Shown: positions 36,980-47,359 of the stretch, in pieces
Layout: each line of letters starts with the position of its first letter
Numbering within the stretch: position 1 is the first letter of the stretch
Origin: a bacterium
GTDB lineage: Bacteria > Fibrobacterota > Fibrobacteria > UBA11236
Assembly (NCBI GenBank): GCA_900299345.1
Contig: OMJM01000030.1
Span: 1-49,188 of the forward strand
Direction of reading: 5' to 3'
Length of the DNA: 49,188 nucleotides
Notes under the pieces: generated by a model
Database searches by the model: none
What the model saw: the letters and a program-made list of their open reading frames with translations, nothing else
Told to the model about the DNA's origin: nothing
Position numbers and translations under genes: made by a program

Positions 36980-38748
36980 AAAGAAGCGGGAGCAGAACTC
37001 GTCGTCGGGGCGACAGTTTCCGTTGAAGTTGAAGAGTTCACCAGCAGTCGCTTGCTATCCACCAGCTTGCCGGTCATTTCCAGCGACACCACAAAGGCGC
37101 CGGACAGGTGGTTGCGGAATAATGCAACCTCGTAAGTGGGGCCCGTGAAGGTGAATGCATGATGGCGAACCAGATTGCCCTGCATATCACGGATATTCAG
37201 TTCAGCCCTGAGCCCGGGAGCGCCACCGGAAGCAATCCAGCTAATCCGATCTTCTGAGACTCTCTGGGAAAATTTCACCACTCCGCTTGTTGAAAAAGAA
37301 CGTGGCAAGGTTCGAATCGCAGTACTGTTGCCGGTGGGGCGGATGCTTTTTTCTTGTGAGTACAAACTCTGGGCATCATTGCCATCCATTGCCGCTACGG
37401 CCACGTAATAGGTGGTGTTGGCAACGGTATTGGGTAGCAGGAAGGTTGTTCCTCCTTGCAACGTGTACACCACCGCAAAATCGTTGTTGCCGGTGGTGCG
37501 CACGGCAATCTTGTAGGTACCGACGGGAGAGGTGCTGCCTGTGACCGTGACTTGCACATTGTGCTGGGTGGTTTCGGTCAAGGTGAGATCCGGAGATTGC
37601 GGGCCCAACGCTGCGCCGATCAGACCGATGGCGTTAATTTGAGTATTGCGCCGGAGGTACTCGAAGTTCACGAACATCGTGTCCCCTTCGCTGATGACGT
37701 CGCGCGTTGTGTGCTGCCTTCCGCTGGTGGCGCCGCCGTTTCCATTTTCATAGGATTCGGTGAACCGTACCGCCGTCATCCCGATATCGCTGAACGGTTG
37801 GTGATCTCCGCCGCGTCCGGTGCGATCCACAGGGGACATGATCATGATTTCCATAGGAATGGGCGCCGTCGGTTTCAACCACTTCTCATACTGCCCTTTC
37901 ACAAAGCGGGCATAGGCCTTGTGCATGGAAAAGTTCGTATCAAGCGAGAAGATGCGGATATGTGTACTGTCCTTCGCGCCTTTCGTAGGGCATGATGGCG
38001 GAGAGGAGGAAGGGCCGCAGATGATGCCACCCACGACATCGTTGTTCTGAACGGCCTTCACGGGTATCGAGGAGTTCTTGCAGTAGGTAGCGAAGGCATT
38101 GGCGCCATACAGGCTTTGTTCTTCGCCCATGGTTACGAGGAACACAAGGGTTTGGTTGAACGTGTATTTACTGAGCACTCGCGCCAGTTCCATGGTCAAC
38201 ACGGTCCCACTGCCATTGTCATCCGCACCGTGCGCCTTGCAGGTGATGTCGCAATTATTCTCGCAGCGGCTGTCCATGTGGCCTTCGACGATCAAAATCG
38301 AATGGTTCGAAGTGTCGCGCCCGGGAAGCACCGCGAAAATGTCACGATGGCGGGCAACGCTGCAAATGGTCTGGTTGAACTGGAGGTAGGAAGGCAGCAG
38401 GCGGTTGCCGCTTTGGGCACTGAATTCCTGGAACTTCGAATACACCCATCTCCGCGCGGCGCCGATGCCGGTTGTGGTTGAAACGGTGTCTGAACCGGAA
38501 TTCCGGTTGTAAAATGTCACCAGCTTGTTCAAATAACTGCTGAGCGAATCTGCCGACACTTGCTGGAACATGTCCGGAGCGATGTCGGACACTTTGTCAA
38601 TCGCCGTGGAGGCCTGATAGCGAGATCGGTTATAGAGCCCTTTCAGGACGGAGTCGGCCGCGACATTGGTGACAGTGATTTGGGCCGGTTGCGCTGCGGC
38701 GATTCCGACAAGCCCCGATAGAACCAGAGGAAGCATCGTCTTTAACAT
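36976..38748 (-). CDS. Secreted M28-family aminopeptidase with fibronectin-like and sorting-type domains
   Basis: This 590-residue protein has a signal peptide (LPLVLSGLVGIAAAQ) and an M28 zinc aminopeptidase domain. Metal ligands are in EGHMDSR (H157), GADDNGSG (D176), MGEEQSLYGA (E209/E210), NNDVVGG and GGDHQPFSDIG. A fibronectin-type III-like domain follows (about 400-470), then a C-terminal beta domain with LNIRDMQGNLVRHH of the type IX-sorting kind and a low-complexity Ser/Thr-rich tail. It would act outside the cell on peptides. It is convergent with lpxA. Start and signal peptide agree well. Confidence 0.9.
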   Translation of the reverse strand: MLKTMLPLVLSGLVGIAAAQPAQITVTNVAADSVLKGLYNRSRYQASTAIDKVSDIAPDMFQQVSADSLSSYLNKLVTFYNRNSGSDTVSTTTGIGAARRWVYSKFQEFSAQSGNRLLPSYLQFNQTICSVARHRDIFAVLPGRDTSNHSILIVEGHMDSRCENNCDITCKAHGADDNGSGTVLTMELARVLSKYTFNQTLVFLVTMGEEQSLYGANAFATYCKNSSIPVKAVQNNDVVGGIICGPSSSPPSCPTKGAKDSTHIRIFSLDTNFSMHKAYARFVKGQYEKWLKPTAPIPMEIMIMSPVDRTGRGGDHQPFSDIGMTAVRFTESYENGNGGATSGRQHTTRDVISEGDTMFVNFEYLRRNTQINAIGLIGAALGPQSPDLTLTETTQHNVQVTVTGSTSPVGTYKIAVRTTGNNDFAVVYTLQGGTTFLLPNTVANTTYYVAVAAMDGNDAQSLYSQEKSIRPTGNSTAIRTLPRSFSTSGVVKFSQRVSEDRISWIASGGAPGLRAELNIRDMQGNLVRHHAFTFTGPTYEVALFRNHLSGAFVVSLEMTGKLVDSKRLLVNSSTSTETVAPTTSSAPASF

Positions 38749-38802
38749 GGAGCACTCCGGTGACGTATTTGAAAAAATAGAGAGGTGCCAATAACTTAGC
38801 CT

Positions 38803-39719
38803 CTAAAGGCTTTCCTCACCCAAGGTTTCGAGGATTCGGTAATAGGACTGGAGGCGGAATTCCGGAATTTTTCCGGTTTCCACCGCTGCTAGCAAGGCGC
38901 AACCCGGTTCGCTTTGGTGCCTGCAGTCGTTGAAACGGCATGTTCCCAGATAAGGTCGGAAGTCGCGCCATAAGCCTGCCACCTCATCCGGCTTCACATT
39001 CCAGAGTCCCAGTTCGCGCAACCCGGGTGTGTCGATGATGCGCATGCCGTCAGGGGTGGAATAGAGGCGACTCGTAGTTGTGGTGTGGCGTCCTTTGCCG
39101 TCGCGTCGGACCTCTCCGGCAATTGTCCCCGCTTCCGGAATGAGCATTTGAATGAGCGAGCTTTTCCCCGCCCCTGAAGGACCGGAGAACACGGAAAGTC
39201 GGCCACGCAGCTTGTCTTGCAAGGACGCAATCCCCGCACCCGTCAGTGCGGAGCACATCACGAGTTCATAACCGAGACTTCCCAAATAGCGCGCTGCCTC
39301 CGGTATTTCCGGTTGCAAGTCGGATTTGTTGACGCAGATGATGGCTTGGATTTTGAAGTTCTCGGCCACTGCGATGTAACGATCCAGCTGGCGCGGGTTG
39401 AAATCGGGTCGCTGTGTCGAGGCGACAATGACGAGTAGATCCACATTGGCCGCGAGAATCAATTCGCGGGCAAAGCGCTCTCCGGGGCCCGGCCGTGAGA
39501 TTTTTCCCGTGCGTGGAAGAATGCCGGTGATGAGAGGCTCCTGTGCAGAGTCGCCCGGATAAAACTCGACGCGATCGCCCACGGCGAAATTGGAGAATTC
39601 CTTGAGGTCGATTTCGGGGCTGTAGGCGCAGCGGAGTTCTTCGCTGGAAACGTCGTCGATGACTTGCGCCGTACGGCGTTGAACCTCCACCAGAATTCCT
39701 CGGCGGAGATTCGGCGCGT

Positions 39720-39723
<4 letters not shown>
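38803..39723 (-). CDS. rsgA: Ribosome small-subunit-dependent GTPase RsgA
   Basis: This 306-residue circularly permuted GTPase helps 30S ribosome maturation. It has an N-terminal OB fold, the G4 motif VNKSD, the P-loop GPSGAGKSSL after it (the permuted order), TTTTSRLY switch and DTPGLRELG, and a C-terminal zinc site C-x-F-N-D-C-R-H with Cys at CRFNDCRH and EPGCAL. The ATG overlaps the ABC-F gene stop as ATGA, so both are in one unit with related ribosome roles. Confidence 0.95.
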
Positions 39724-41624
<1,901 letters not shown>

Positions 41625-41654
41625 GGGGGTGAAAAGGTAGCTACCATTCCCGTC

Positions 41655-42479
41655 ATGAAATCGTGGTTTCAGCTGTTCCGTTTGCACAATGCCGTCATTG
41701 CGGCGGCCGGGACATGGCTGGGTTGGTTCAGTCTGCGGGATGTGCGTTCGGGCGTTGCCGTGGCGGTTTGGGGCAGTCTTTCCATGGCGTTGCTGACGGC
41801 AGCGGGAAACGCAGACAACGACGTTTGCGATCTCGAAGCAGATCGAATCAACCAGCCGGAGCGCCCTTTGCCTTCCAATGTTCTGAGCGTTCTTTCCGTA
41901 CGCATCACTGCATTCGTGCTTTATGTATTGGGAATCATTGCCGCATTTCAGGTTTCGGCGAAGCATTCCATCCTCGCAGCGGTCATGGCGGCGTTGTTGT
42001 TGGCCTATAACCGCAAACTCAAAGGATTCCCGCTGGTTGGAAATCTTGCGGTGTCCTTGTTGTGCGCATTGGCGATATATTTCCCGGAGTTTCCGCAGTG
42101 GATTCACAATACATTGACCGTCTGTGCGTTTGCTTTTTGGGCGACGTTTACACGGGAAATGGTCAAGGACATCGAGGATCAAACGGGAGATGGTGTGGTT
42201 GGATTGAAAACCTTCCCGTTGGTTTTCGGTACCCTTGTCGCCCGGAAGCTGGCTTTTGTTTTTACGGCCATTCTTTTGGCTTCATTGCCGCTGCCGGTGG
42301 TGTTTTTTGGATACCATTGGCCTTATTTGACTTCAGTCACGGTGCTGGCGGCTCCATTTCTGGTCTTGCTGTTGATGGAGCTGTCCAAGTCCGGCGCGGA
42401 CTATCGTCGTTGCCAGCGTTATCTCAAGTGGATGATGCTCGGCGGGATGTTGTCACTGCTGGTGGGAGCGCTCACGTAA
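41655..42479 (+). CDS. UbiA-family prenyltransferase (GGGP-transferase-like)
   Basis: This 274-residue membrane protein has about eight helices, the first Mg-site NADNDVCDLEADRINQPERP (N55, D56, D59, D63) and the second DIEDQTGD at about 175-182. ADNDVCDLEADRINQPERPLPS closely resembles geranylgeranylglyceryl-phosphate geranylgeranyltransferases and related UbiA members. In bacteria, related proteins also make menaquinone or other prenylated lipids. The ATG at 41655 is 30 bases from the divergent ABC-F start. It is the second UbiA gene in the window, unlike the first in the acidic motifs. Its acceptor is unknown. Confidence 0.82.
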   Translation: MKSWFQLFRLHNAVIAAAGTWLGWFSLRDVRSGVAVAVWGSLSMALLTAAGNADNDVCDLEADRINQPERPLPSNVLSVLSVRITAFVLYVLGIIAAFQVSAKHSILAAVMAALLLAYNRKLKGFPLVGNLAVSLLCALAIYFPEFPQWIHNTLTVCAFAFWATFTREMVKDIEDQTGDGVVGLKTFPLVFGTLVARKLAFVFTAILLASLPLPVVFFGYHWPYLTSVTVLAAPFLVLLLMELSKSGADYRRCQRYLKWMMLGGMLSLLVGALT

Positions 42480-42551
42480 GAAACTTTCGAATGCTATTTT
42501 CAGAATTCGCGAAAAGTTGGCCTGGAAAACCTGAAAACCAGTGGGAGCAGC

Positions 42552-43259
42552 ATGAAGAAGCTATGCCTTTCCCTGATCCTTATGTTTCTGGCGCGTCCCG
42601 TAGATGCGTTCGAAATCCGCTATAAATACTTGAGCTTTGGCATCACGCTCGATTCCGCATTTTCAGGGTTGTTCGGTTTGCCTGACACATTGCAATTACG
42701 TCGAACACTGGATTCCCTGCTTCCCTTGAGTCCCTGTGTCAACCGGCGCGACACCGCAGTGCAGTGATGCTACGCACTGGGGCAGTATTACTCCACCCGG
42801 ACACCTTACGAGTGTTGCCTGATCCGCACGCTGGGCTACCGCATCGACTCCCTCAACTCATCCATGTACGCCAAGCAGGCGATTTACCGGAATTACAACA
42901 CGGCGAAGGCGACAAAACAGATGTCGGAACACATCGTCATCCGTGAACGGGATTATACGGCGACATTGTACTTCAATTCCGCTTCCCGGTTCTACGGGTA
43001 TATCGTCTACGCTCCGCTTCGTCCGATAGGAGACGAGGGCATTCGAGACGATCTTTCGGAATTATCCAATTTCATGGGAAGCAAATACGGCAAGCCGCTC
43101 ACCAAAAAGGGACAAGTTGTTTTGCCGGAGAGGGCGGGGGAGAAGTTCGAATACGAAACCTGGAGGCTTCAGGGATTCGAGGTCAAGGTTTCCATCATTT
43201 GCGATGGAAGAAACATCTGGGTTCAGGAGTCAGTGCGCAACAGAAATCTGAGCGACTGA
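42552..43259 (+). pseudogene. Secreted protein gene of unknown function interrupted by in-frame TGA
   Basis: One frame runs from ATG at 42552 to TGA at 43257-43259, interrupted only by TGA at 42765-42767 (codon 72). The N-terminal part has a good signal peptide (KKLCLSLILMFLARPVDA) and GGGAG five bases before the ATG. The frame after the TGA continues with balanced composition (CYALGQYYSTRTPYECC), so the two halves once formed a protein of about 235 residues. A Trp codon TGG to TGA change or an assembly error is the simplest reason. Reinitiation could start only at Met codon 105 (42864). I do not recognise the family; several cysteines flank the break. Confidence 0.65.
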
Positions 43260-43262
43260 TTT

Positions 43263-44183
43263 TTAATACTTCACCGATAGTGCCCAGAAGTGTGCGCCGG
43301 TCAGCACGGTGTTCCCCTGATACTCGTAGTCGAATCCGAAATGCGACCAGCGCAGCCCCACACCGAAAGCGGGGGATGCTTCCGGTTCTCCAAAGGGGTA
43401 GCCGACACGCGCTGAAATGGCGTCAGCCCAGGTACCTTCCAGCCCCACAGGGAAAACAGTCTCTTCATCATTTCGCTTCCGTGCGTCCACCGCCACCGCC
43501 ATGCGTGTGTGGTAAGGAAGAGATCTGGAATAGGACACGCCACCTTGGAACGTCACGGGCGGGATGATTTTGTCACCATTCCTCGCATCGGATGTCCAGA
43601 TGTCCGCGTTGAGCACGGAAGCACCGATGGCGAATCCCGCAATTAGATCGCGTTGCATGCCGAGGTTGAAAAGCCATGCGTCATATGTGGCGTCGGCCAC
43701 GTTGTTCTGCGCGTATGCCACACTCACGCCATAGGCAATCCCTTTGAATTTTCCGGCAGTGCCGGCCTGTAATTTGAGTGTGTGAGCATTATAGGCCGTG
43801 GTGGAGGCATCCAAATCATCCCAACCTGAAATATTGTCGAAACCCAGATAGCGCGCCTGAACCGTGATGCGCCGACTTTTCCAAGGGATGTTCCACGACG
43901 CATAATTTCCCGTGGCGGAAAAGGCGGTGGGATAGCCCTGACCCAGTGCAATCCCGCCGGAGTCTCGCGCGGCCGCGGCGGGATTGAGATCCGCATCTGC
44001 GATGCCATCTACCAAGGCCGCTCCGGCGCCACCCAACGCAATGGAGCGGGGTGAGAGCGAATATTTTAGGAATCCGAAGCTGGCTTCACCCTCTTTGGTG
44101 CTGGCTTCCAATGCCGATGCCTTGGCGGTTAAGGCCAAAAGAAGTGCGAAAACGGAAAAAAGGCGAAAATACGGCGCGGACAT
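43263..44183 (-). CDS. PorQ/PorV-like outer-membrane protein (FadL-fold)
   Basis: This 306-residue protein has a signal peptide (FALLLALTAKASA) and the N-terminal hallmark GFLKYSLSPRSIALGGAGAAL (about 37-56), matching the FLxLxxSxRxxALGG start of PorQ/PorV proteins of type IX secretion. DADLNPAA follows, then alternating strands to the terminal ALSVKY. PorV-type proteins shuttle C-terminally tagged cargo at the outer membrane. It lies 39 bases after a PorV-like gene on the same strand. Assignment to PorQ and not PorV is tentative. Confidence 0.7.
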   Translation of the reverse strand: MSAPYFRLFSVFALLLALTAKASALEASTKEGEASFGFLKYSLSPRSIALGGAGAALVDGIADADLNPAAAARDSGGIALGQGYPTAFSATGNYASWNIPWKSRRITVQARYLGFDNISGWDDLDASTTAYNAHTLKLQAGTAGKFKGIAYGVSVAYAQNNVADATYDAWLFNLGMQRDLIAGFAIGASVLNADIWTSDARNGDKIIPPVTFQGGVSYSRSLPYHTRMAVAVDARKRNDEETVFPVGLEGTWADAISARVGYPFGEPEASPAFGVGLRWSHFGFDYEYQGNTVLTGAHFWALSVKY

Positions 44184-44204
44184 TGGGGGATAATGTATGA
44201 AAGT

Positions 44205-44220
44205 GCGCCTTTGGAGGCGC
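44205..44220 (-). other. Stem-loop between PorV-like and PorQ-like genes
   Basis: GCGCCT-4-AGGCGC forms a 6-base stem in the 39-base gap. In the gene direction it lacks a strong T-run, so it is a weak terminator or an RNA-processing or attenuation hairpin. Confidence 0.4.
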
Positions 44221-44222
44221 GG

Positions 44223-45227
44223 TCAGAACAATATCTTCAGACCGACAGCGTACGGGTTGAAAGTAGTCCAACCGCGCTCCAGCAACAGGGCGTAGTCGAA
44301 CTGGACCGGGCGCCGGCGATGCCAGGGAAACGCGTAACCAAATCCAAAGCTGAGGTCACCGCGATCTGAACCCAAACGCAACTGTGTGCCTTCGGCAATT
44401 CCGCATTCCACGCCGACCCGCATCGCTTGCGTATGAAAAGCGGGATTGGGGGTGAACAAAGAACTCTTGAGCTGGTAGTCCATGATTTCTGCGGCAAAGA
44501 TCCACGGGAAATGGAAAAGTGTTTTGCGCCATTCTCCCGCCACCACCACGGTCTTGGGAAAAAAGTCCTCGTTCGATCCTTCGAACCCGCCGATGCCGTT
44601 GTCGTCACCGAGCACGGTCTGGCTGAAGTCGGCGGAGAGGCGCTCGTTGAATCCGAGGTTCCGAATCACGACGCCGACGCTCAGAGAATCAGCAAAGCGG
44701 CGATACCAGCCAAGATTCACGCCACCCACGAAATTGACGTTGCCGACCCCGCCACCCACATCGAGATTGCTGGTGTACCATTGGAGGGTAACGCCGAAGG
44801 CGTTCTGCCGCGACGTGCGCAATCCCACGCCCACGTAGGAGCCGAACGCTTGCGGCCGCGCCGTGCCGATGGAGTTTTCGTCACCATCGTAAGCGGGCAC
44901 GTTGAAATCGCCGCGGTTTATCACGCCGATGCCGATGCCGAGATTGCCGGTCAACCGTTCCTGAAACGAGACATAGCCGCCATTGCGATCCAGGCTGCGC
45001 ACCTCGGTGCCAAAACCGAGCGTTGGTTTTTTCTGAAAGGGAAGCAAGGCGGGATTCCAATAGGCGGCCGGAGTGGCGTCGATCAACGCCGTGCCCGTGT
45101 TGCCGCGACCCATTTCCCGCACACCGGCCCCCATGCGATCCAGCCAGCCTTCATGGCCGCCGAGCACTTCACTTTCGGAGGCGTTAGCCGTCAAGCCCGC
45201 AAGCAACATAAGGAGAATTGCTTTCAC
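44223..45227 (-). CDS. PorV/UPF0164-like outer-membrane barrel protein
   Basis: This 334-residue protein begins with GTG (MKAILLMLLAGLTANASESE signal peptide), whose GTGA overlaps the stop of the upstream propeller gene. GAGVREMGRGNTGTALIDATPAAYWNPA (short form GAGVREMGRGN...YWNPA) is the conserved start of PorV/UPF0164 FadL-fold barrels, followed by strands such as YVSFQERLTGNLGIGIGVIN and a terminal AVGLKILF. It probably functions at the outer membrane with the PorQ-like protein in cargo attachment. Translational coupling to a secreted propeller protein suggests a dedicated partner. Confidence 0.72.
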   Translation of the reverse strand: MKAILLMLLAGLTANASESEVLGGHEGWLDRMGAGVREMGRGNTGTALIDATPAAYWNPALLPFQKKPTLGFGTEVRSLDRNGGYVSFQERLTGNLGIGIGVINRGDFNVPAYDGDENSIGTARPQAFGSYVGVGLRTSRQNAFGVTLQWYTSNLDVGGGVGNVNFVGGVNLGWYRRFADSLSVGVVIRNLGFNERLSADFSQTVLGDDNGIGGFEGSNEDFFPKTVVVAGEWRKTLFHFPWIFAAEIMDYQLKSSLFTPNPAFHTQAMRVGVECGIAEGTQLRLGSDRGDLSFGFGYAFPWHRRRPVQFDYALLLERGWTTFNPYAVGLKILF

Positions 45228-46825
45228 CGGCGGCCTCTGACACACAGGGCTTTTCCGAAGCCTTTTTCACCTTGATCGCTTTCGACGAGGATATAGTAGG
45301 TCCCCACGGAAACAGAACGACCCGCATCATCTTTTCCATCCCAGCGATCCTCAAGCGGGTTTTCGCTCCGCGCCCCTCCGCCGTTACGCGGCGCGTTTTT
45401 GACGAGGACACGGACTTTTTCCATGGCGTAGTTGAACACCGTGATCGTGACCTTGCCGTTTTTCTTGAGGCGATAGCCGATGTGCACGGGTTTTGGTGTC
45501 CCGTCCCGGTCGAATTCGCTCCCGAACAAGGTCGGGTAGGTGATGATCTCCTCCAACCCTCCTGACACGGCGCGCAACTTGTTGAGGTTGGAAAAGGTTT
45601 TGCCGGGAAGATCCATGCGTTTGTAAAAAACGCCCTTGAAGGTGGAGCCTATGGCGAGGAGGGTTTGGCTCCCGATGCGCGCGACTGCCGAACTTGTGAG
45701 GGAGCCTTCACCCTGCACAATGGCAAGACTGTCTTCCGCATCTAACAGCACTTCGCCCAAACCTGTTCCGGCGTTGTACAGCAAGGTGTCCTTGCGAAAC
45801 AACGCGAGCCCGGGACGATCGAGATGAAAGTTCACGAAGGTGGTGTCACCCAAGAAGGAAACTTCGGGGGTGCTGGCGTAACCCGTGATCGAATCCGCGG
45901 GGAATTTTCCGGATTGCGACACCGGAACGTGAAAGGTGCGTCCGTGATCTCCGCTGAAGAAGAAGCGGGAACCGGTGAACACCCAGAGCAGGTTGCGATT
46001 TGGGGAAGTAAAAATGTTAGGAATTGGATTCACAATGGAATCCGGAATACCTGGCAAGGATACTCGCGGGAAATACCGGCTTCCCCACAGGCCACGCCGC
46101 AATCCCGAGTGCGTGCCGATCAACAACCACATGCTATCCGGAGCGGAAGAATCGACCGCAAGGCTCAGGATGGAATCCAGTCCGCCCGATGGGGCGTATA
46201 AACTGTCGACGTGGCAAAGCCGGTTCCAGACGCAGGACGTGAGCGGAAACGCGGAATCTTTCCCGGAAGGAAGCGCCGCGAAGGAAACGATGCTGTCGGC
46301 AAACAACGTGTCACCCGTCTCAGAACCAAGGCGCGCATACGCGAGTCCCAGTCTGCCGAAACCGAGAATCGCGGTGTCACGAGACACGGACAGCGCGGTG
46401 AATGCGGCTCCCCGGGCGACCGAACGGGCCGAATCGCTGAGGGGCAGTATCAGGCTGTCGGTGCCGGAGAAACTTCCGTCATAGAATAGCGATGCCGCGC
46501 GCGCGATATGGACGCGCGCCGTGTCGGTGGATGCGGCATCGGAACGCAGGATTAAGGACAGGTTTCGAGGGATGCCGCCCAGTGCACCTCCGGCCCATTT
46601 CCATTTGTCGTTTTTGATGGCGGGTGTGGAAGGATTGGTAAAGAAATCGATTTTGCTGAAGTTCTGTCCGTCGTACCCAATGTCTGAAAACGCAAAAATT
46701 CTGTCTTGTATGCTGAATATCAGCGGAATGCTTTTGGACACCAAAGGATCGGATTGGCCATGGGCGATTCCAGAGGAAACGGCAGCCACTGCGCCGAGGA
46801 TCAAAGAGCGAAAGGAATGCAGCAC
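45224..46825 (-). CDS. Secreted beta-propeller-like protein with FlgD-type C-terminal domain
   Basis: This 533-residue protein has a signal peptide (LILGAVAAVSSGIAHG). Repeated Asp/Ser-rich segments with S-x-D-x-G-x-T-like blades (FSGDHGRTFHVP, SAPDSMWLLIGTHSGLRRG) suggest a BNR/sortilin-like propeller. A C-terminal FlgD-Ig-like module, from about 440, reads IGYRLKKNGKVTITVFNYA and RWDGKDDAGRSVSVGTYYILV. That module is common in FCB-group secreted proteins. It starts three bases after the yajQ stop and ends coupled to the PorV-like gene. No enzymatic motif is visible; a surface or secretion role is inferred. Confidence 0.62.
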   Translation of the reverse strand: MLHSFRSLILGAVAAVSSGIAHGQSDPLVSKSIPLIFSIQDRIFAFSDIGYDGQNFSKIDFFTNPSTPAIKNDKWKWAGGALGGIPRNLSLILRSDAASTDTARVHIARAASLFYDGSFSGTDSLILPLSDSARSVARGAAFTALSVSRDTAILGFGRLGLAYARLGSETGDTLFADSIVSFAALPSGKDSAFPLTSCVWNRLCHVDSLYAPSGGLDSILSLAVDSSAPDSMWLLIGTHSGLRRGLWGSRYFPRVSLPGIPDSIVNPIPNIFTSPNRNLLWVFTGSRFFFSGDHGRTFHVPVSQSGKFPADSITGYASTPEVSFLGDTTFVNFHLDRPGLALFRKDTLLYNAGTGLGEVLLDAEDSLAIVQGEGSLTSSAVARIGSQTLLAIGSTFKGVFYKRMDLPGKTFSNLNKLRAVSGGLEEIITYPTLFGSEFDRDGTPKPVHIGYRLKKNGKVTITVFNYAMEKVRVLVKNAPRNGGGARSENPLEDRWDGKDDAGRSVSVGTYYILVESDQGEKGFGKALCVRGRR

Positions 46826-46828
46826 GGG

Positions 46829-47320
46829 TTACCGGTAATTGGTGAACTGACATGCGAAATCGAAGTTCGCGGAATTCACGGCCTGAATGCAGACCTGCAG
46901 TTCGTCCTTGTCTTTCCCGGTTACCCGGACCTGATCTCCCTGAATTGAAACCTGTACCTTGAGTTTCAAATCCTTGAGGTGTTTGACAATTTTCTTGGCG
47001 TCTTCCTGTGCGATCCCTTTTTGAAAGCTGGCAGTTTGGCGCACGGTTAGTTTGGCAGCGGCTTCGGGTTCAGAGTACTTGATGAGTTTGATCGACAGAC
47101 CGCGTTTGATCAGCTTGCTTTCGAACACGTCACGAAGCTGGCCGAGCTTGAATTCGTCGTCGCCGATCAACGTGACATCCTCTTTGTCGAGCTCGATGGA
47201 AGATTTCCCGTTCTTGAAGTCGAAACGATTGGCGATTTCCTTCTGGGTATGCTGCACGGCATTGCGCAGTTCCTCGAGATCCGCCTTGCACACGATATCA
47301 AATGAATGTTCACTGGCCAT
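46829..47320 (-). CDS. yajQ: YajQ-family nucleotide-binding protein
   Basis: This 163-residue protein matches YajQ over its full length: ASEHSFDIVCKADLEELRNA, NRFDFKNGKSSIELDK, VFESKLIKRGLSIKL, GIAQEDAKKIVKHLKDLKLKV and VQVSIQGDQVRVTGKDKDELQ, closing FDFACQFTNYR. It folds into two RRM-like domains; some members bind cyclic di-GMP and affect gene expression. It is the first gene of a minus-strand run whose next gene, three bases on, is the secreted propeller protein, an unusual partner. Confidence 0.95.
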   Translation of the reverse strand: MASEHSFDIVCKADLEELRNAVQHTQKEIANRFDFKNGKSSIELDKEDVTLIGDDEFKLGQLRDVFESKLIKRGLSIKLIKYSEPEAAAKLTVRQTASFQKGIAQEDAKKIVKHLKDLKLKVQVSIQGDQVRVTGKDKDELQVCIQAVNSANFDFACQFTNYR

Positions 47321-47359
47321 GATAGGGCAGGAATTTACAAATCAGGCGCGGTTCAAACC

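Noticed and set aside
38780-38810. Terminator after rsgA
   Set aside because: AGCCT-ttag-AGGCT gives only a 5-base stem that includes the stop codon and lacks a T-run close by.
41625-42182. N-terminal extension of the ABC-F gene
   Set aside because: The frame is open, but the sequence is not ABC-F-like and lies antisense to the UbiA gene; family sequence begins at GTG 41624.
42765-42800. Selenocysteine insertion at the in-frame TGA
   Set aside because: A small hairpin follows, but the first two loop bases are not G and the loop is nearer than usual for a bacterial SECIS; kept only as a weak alternative.
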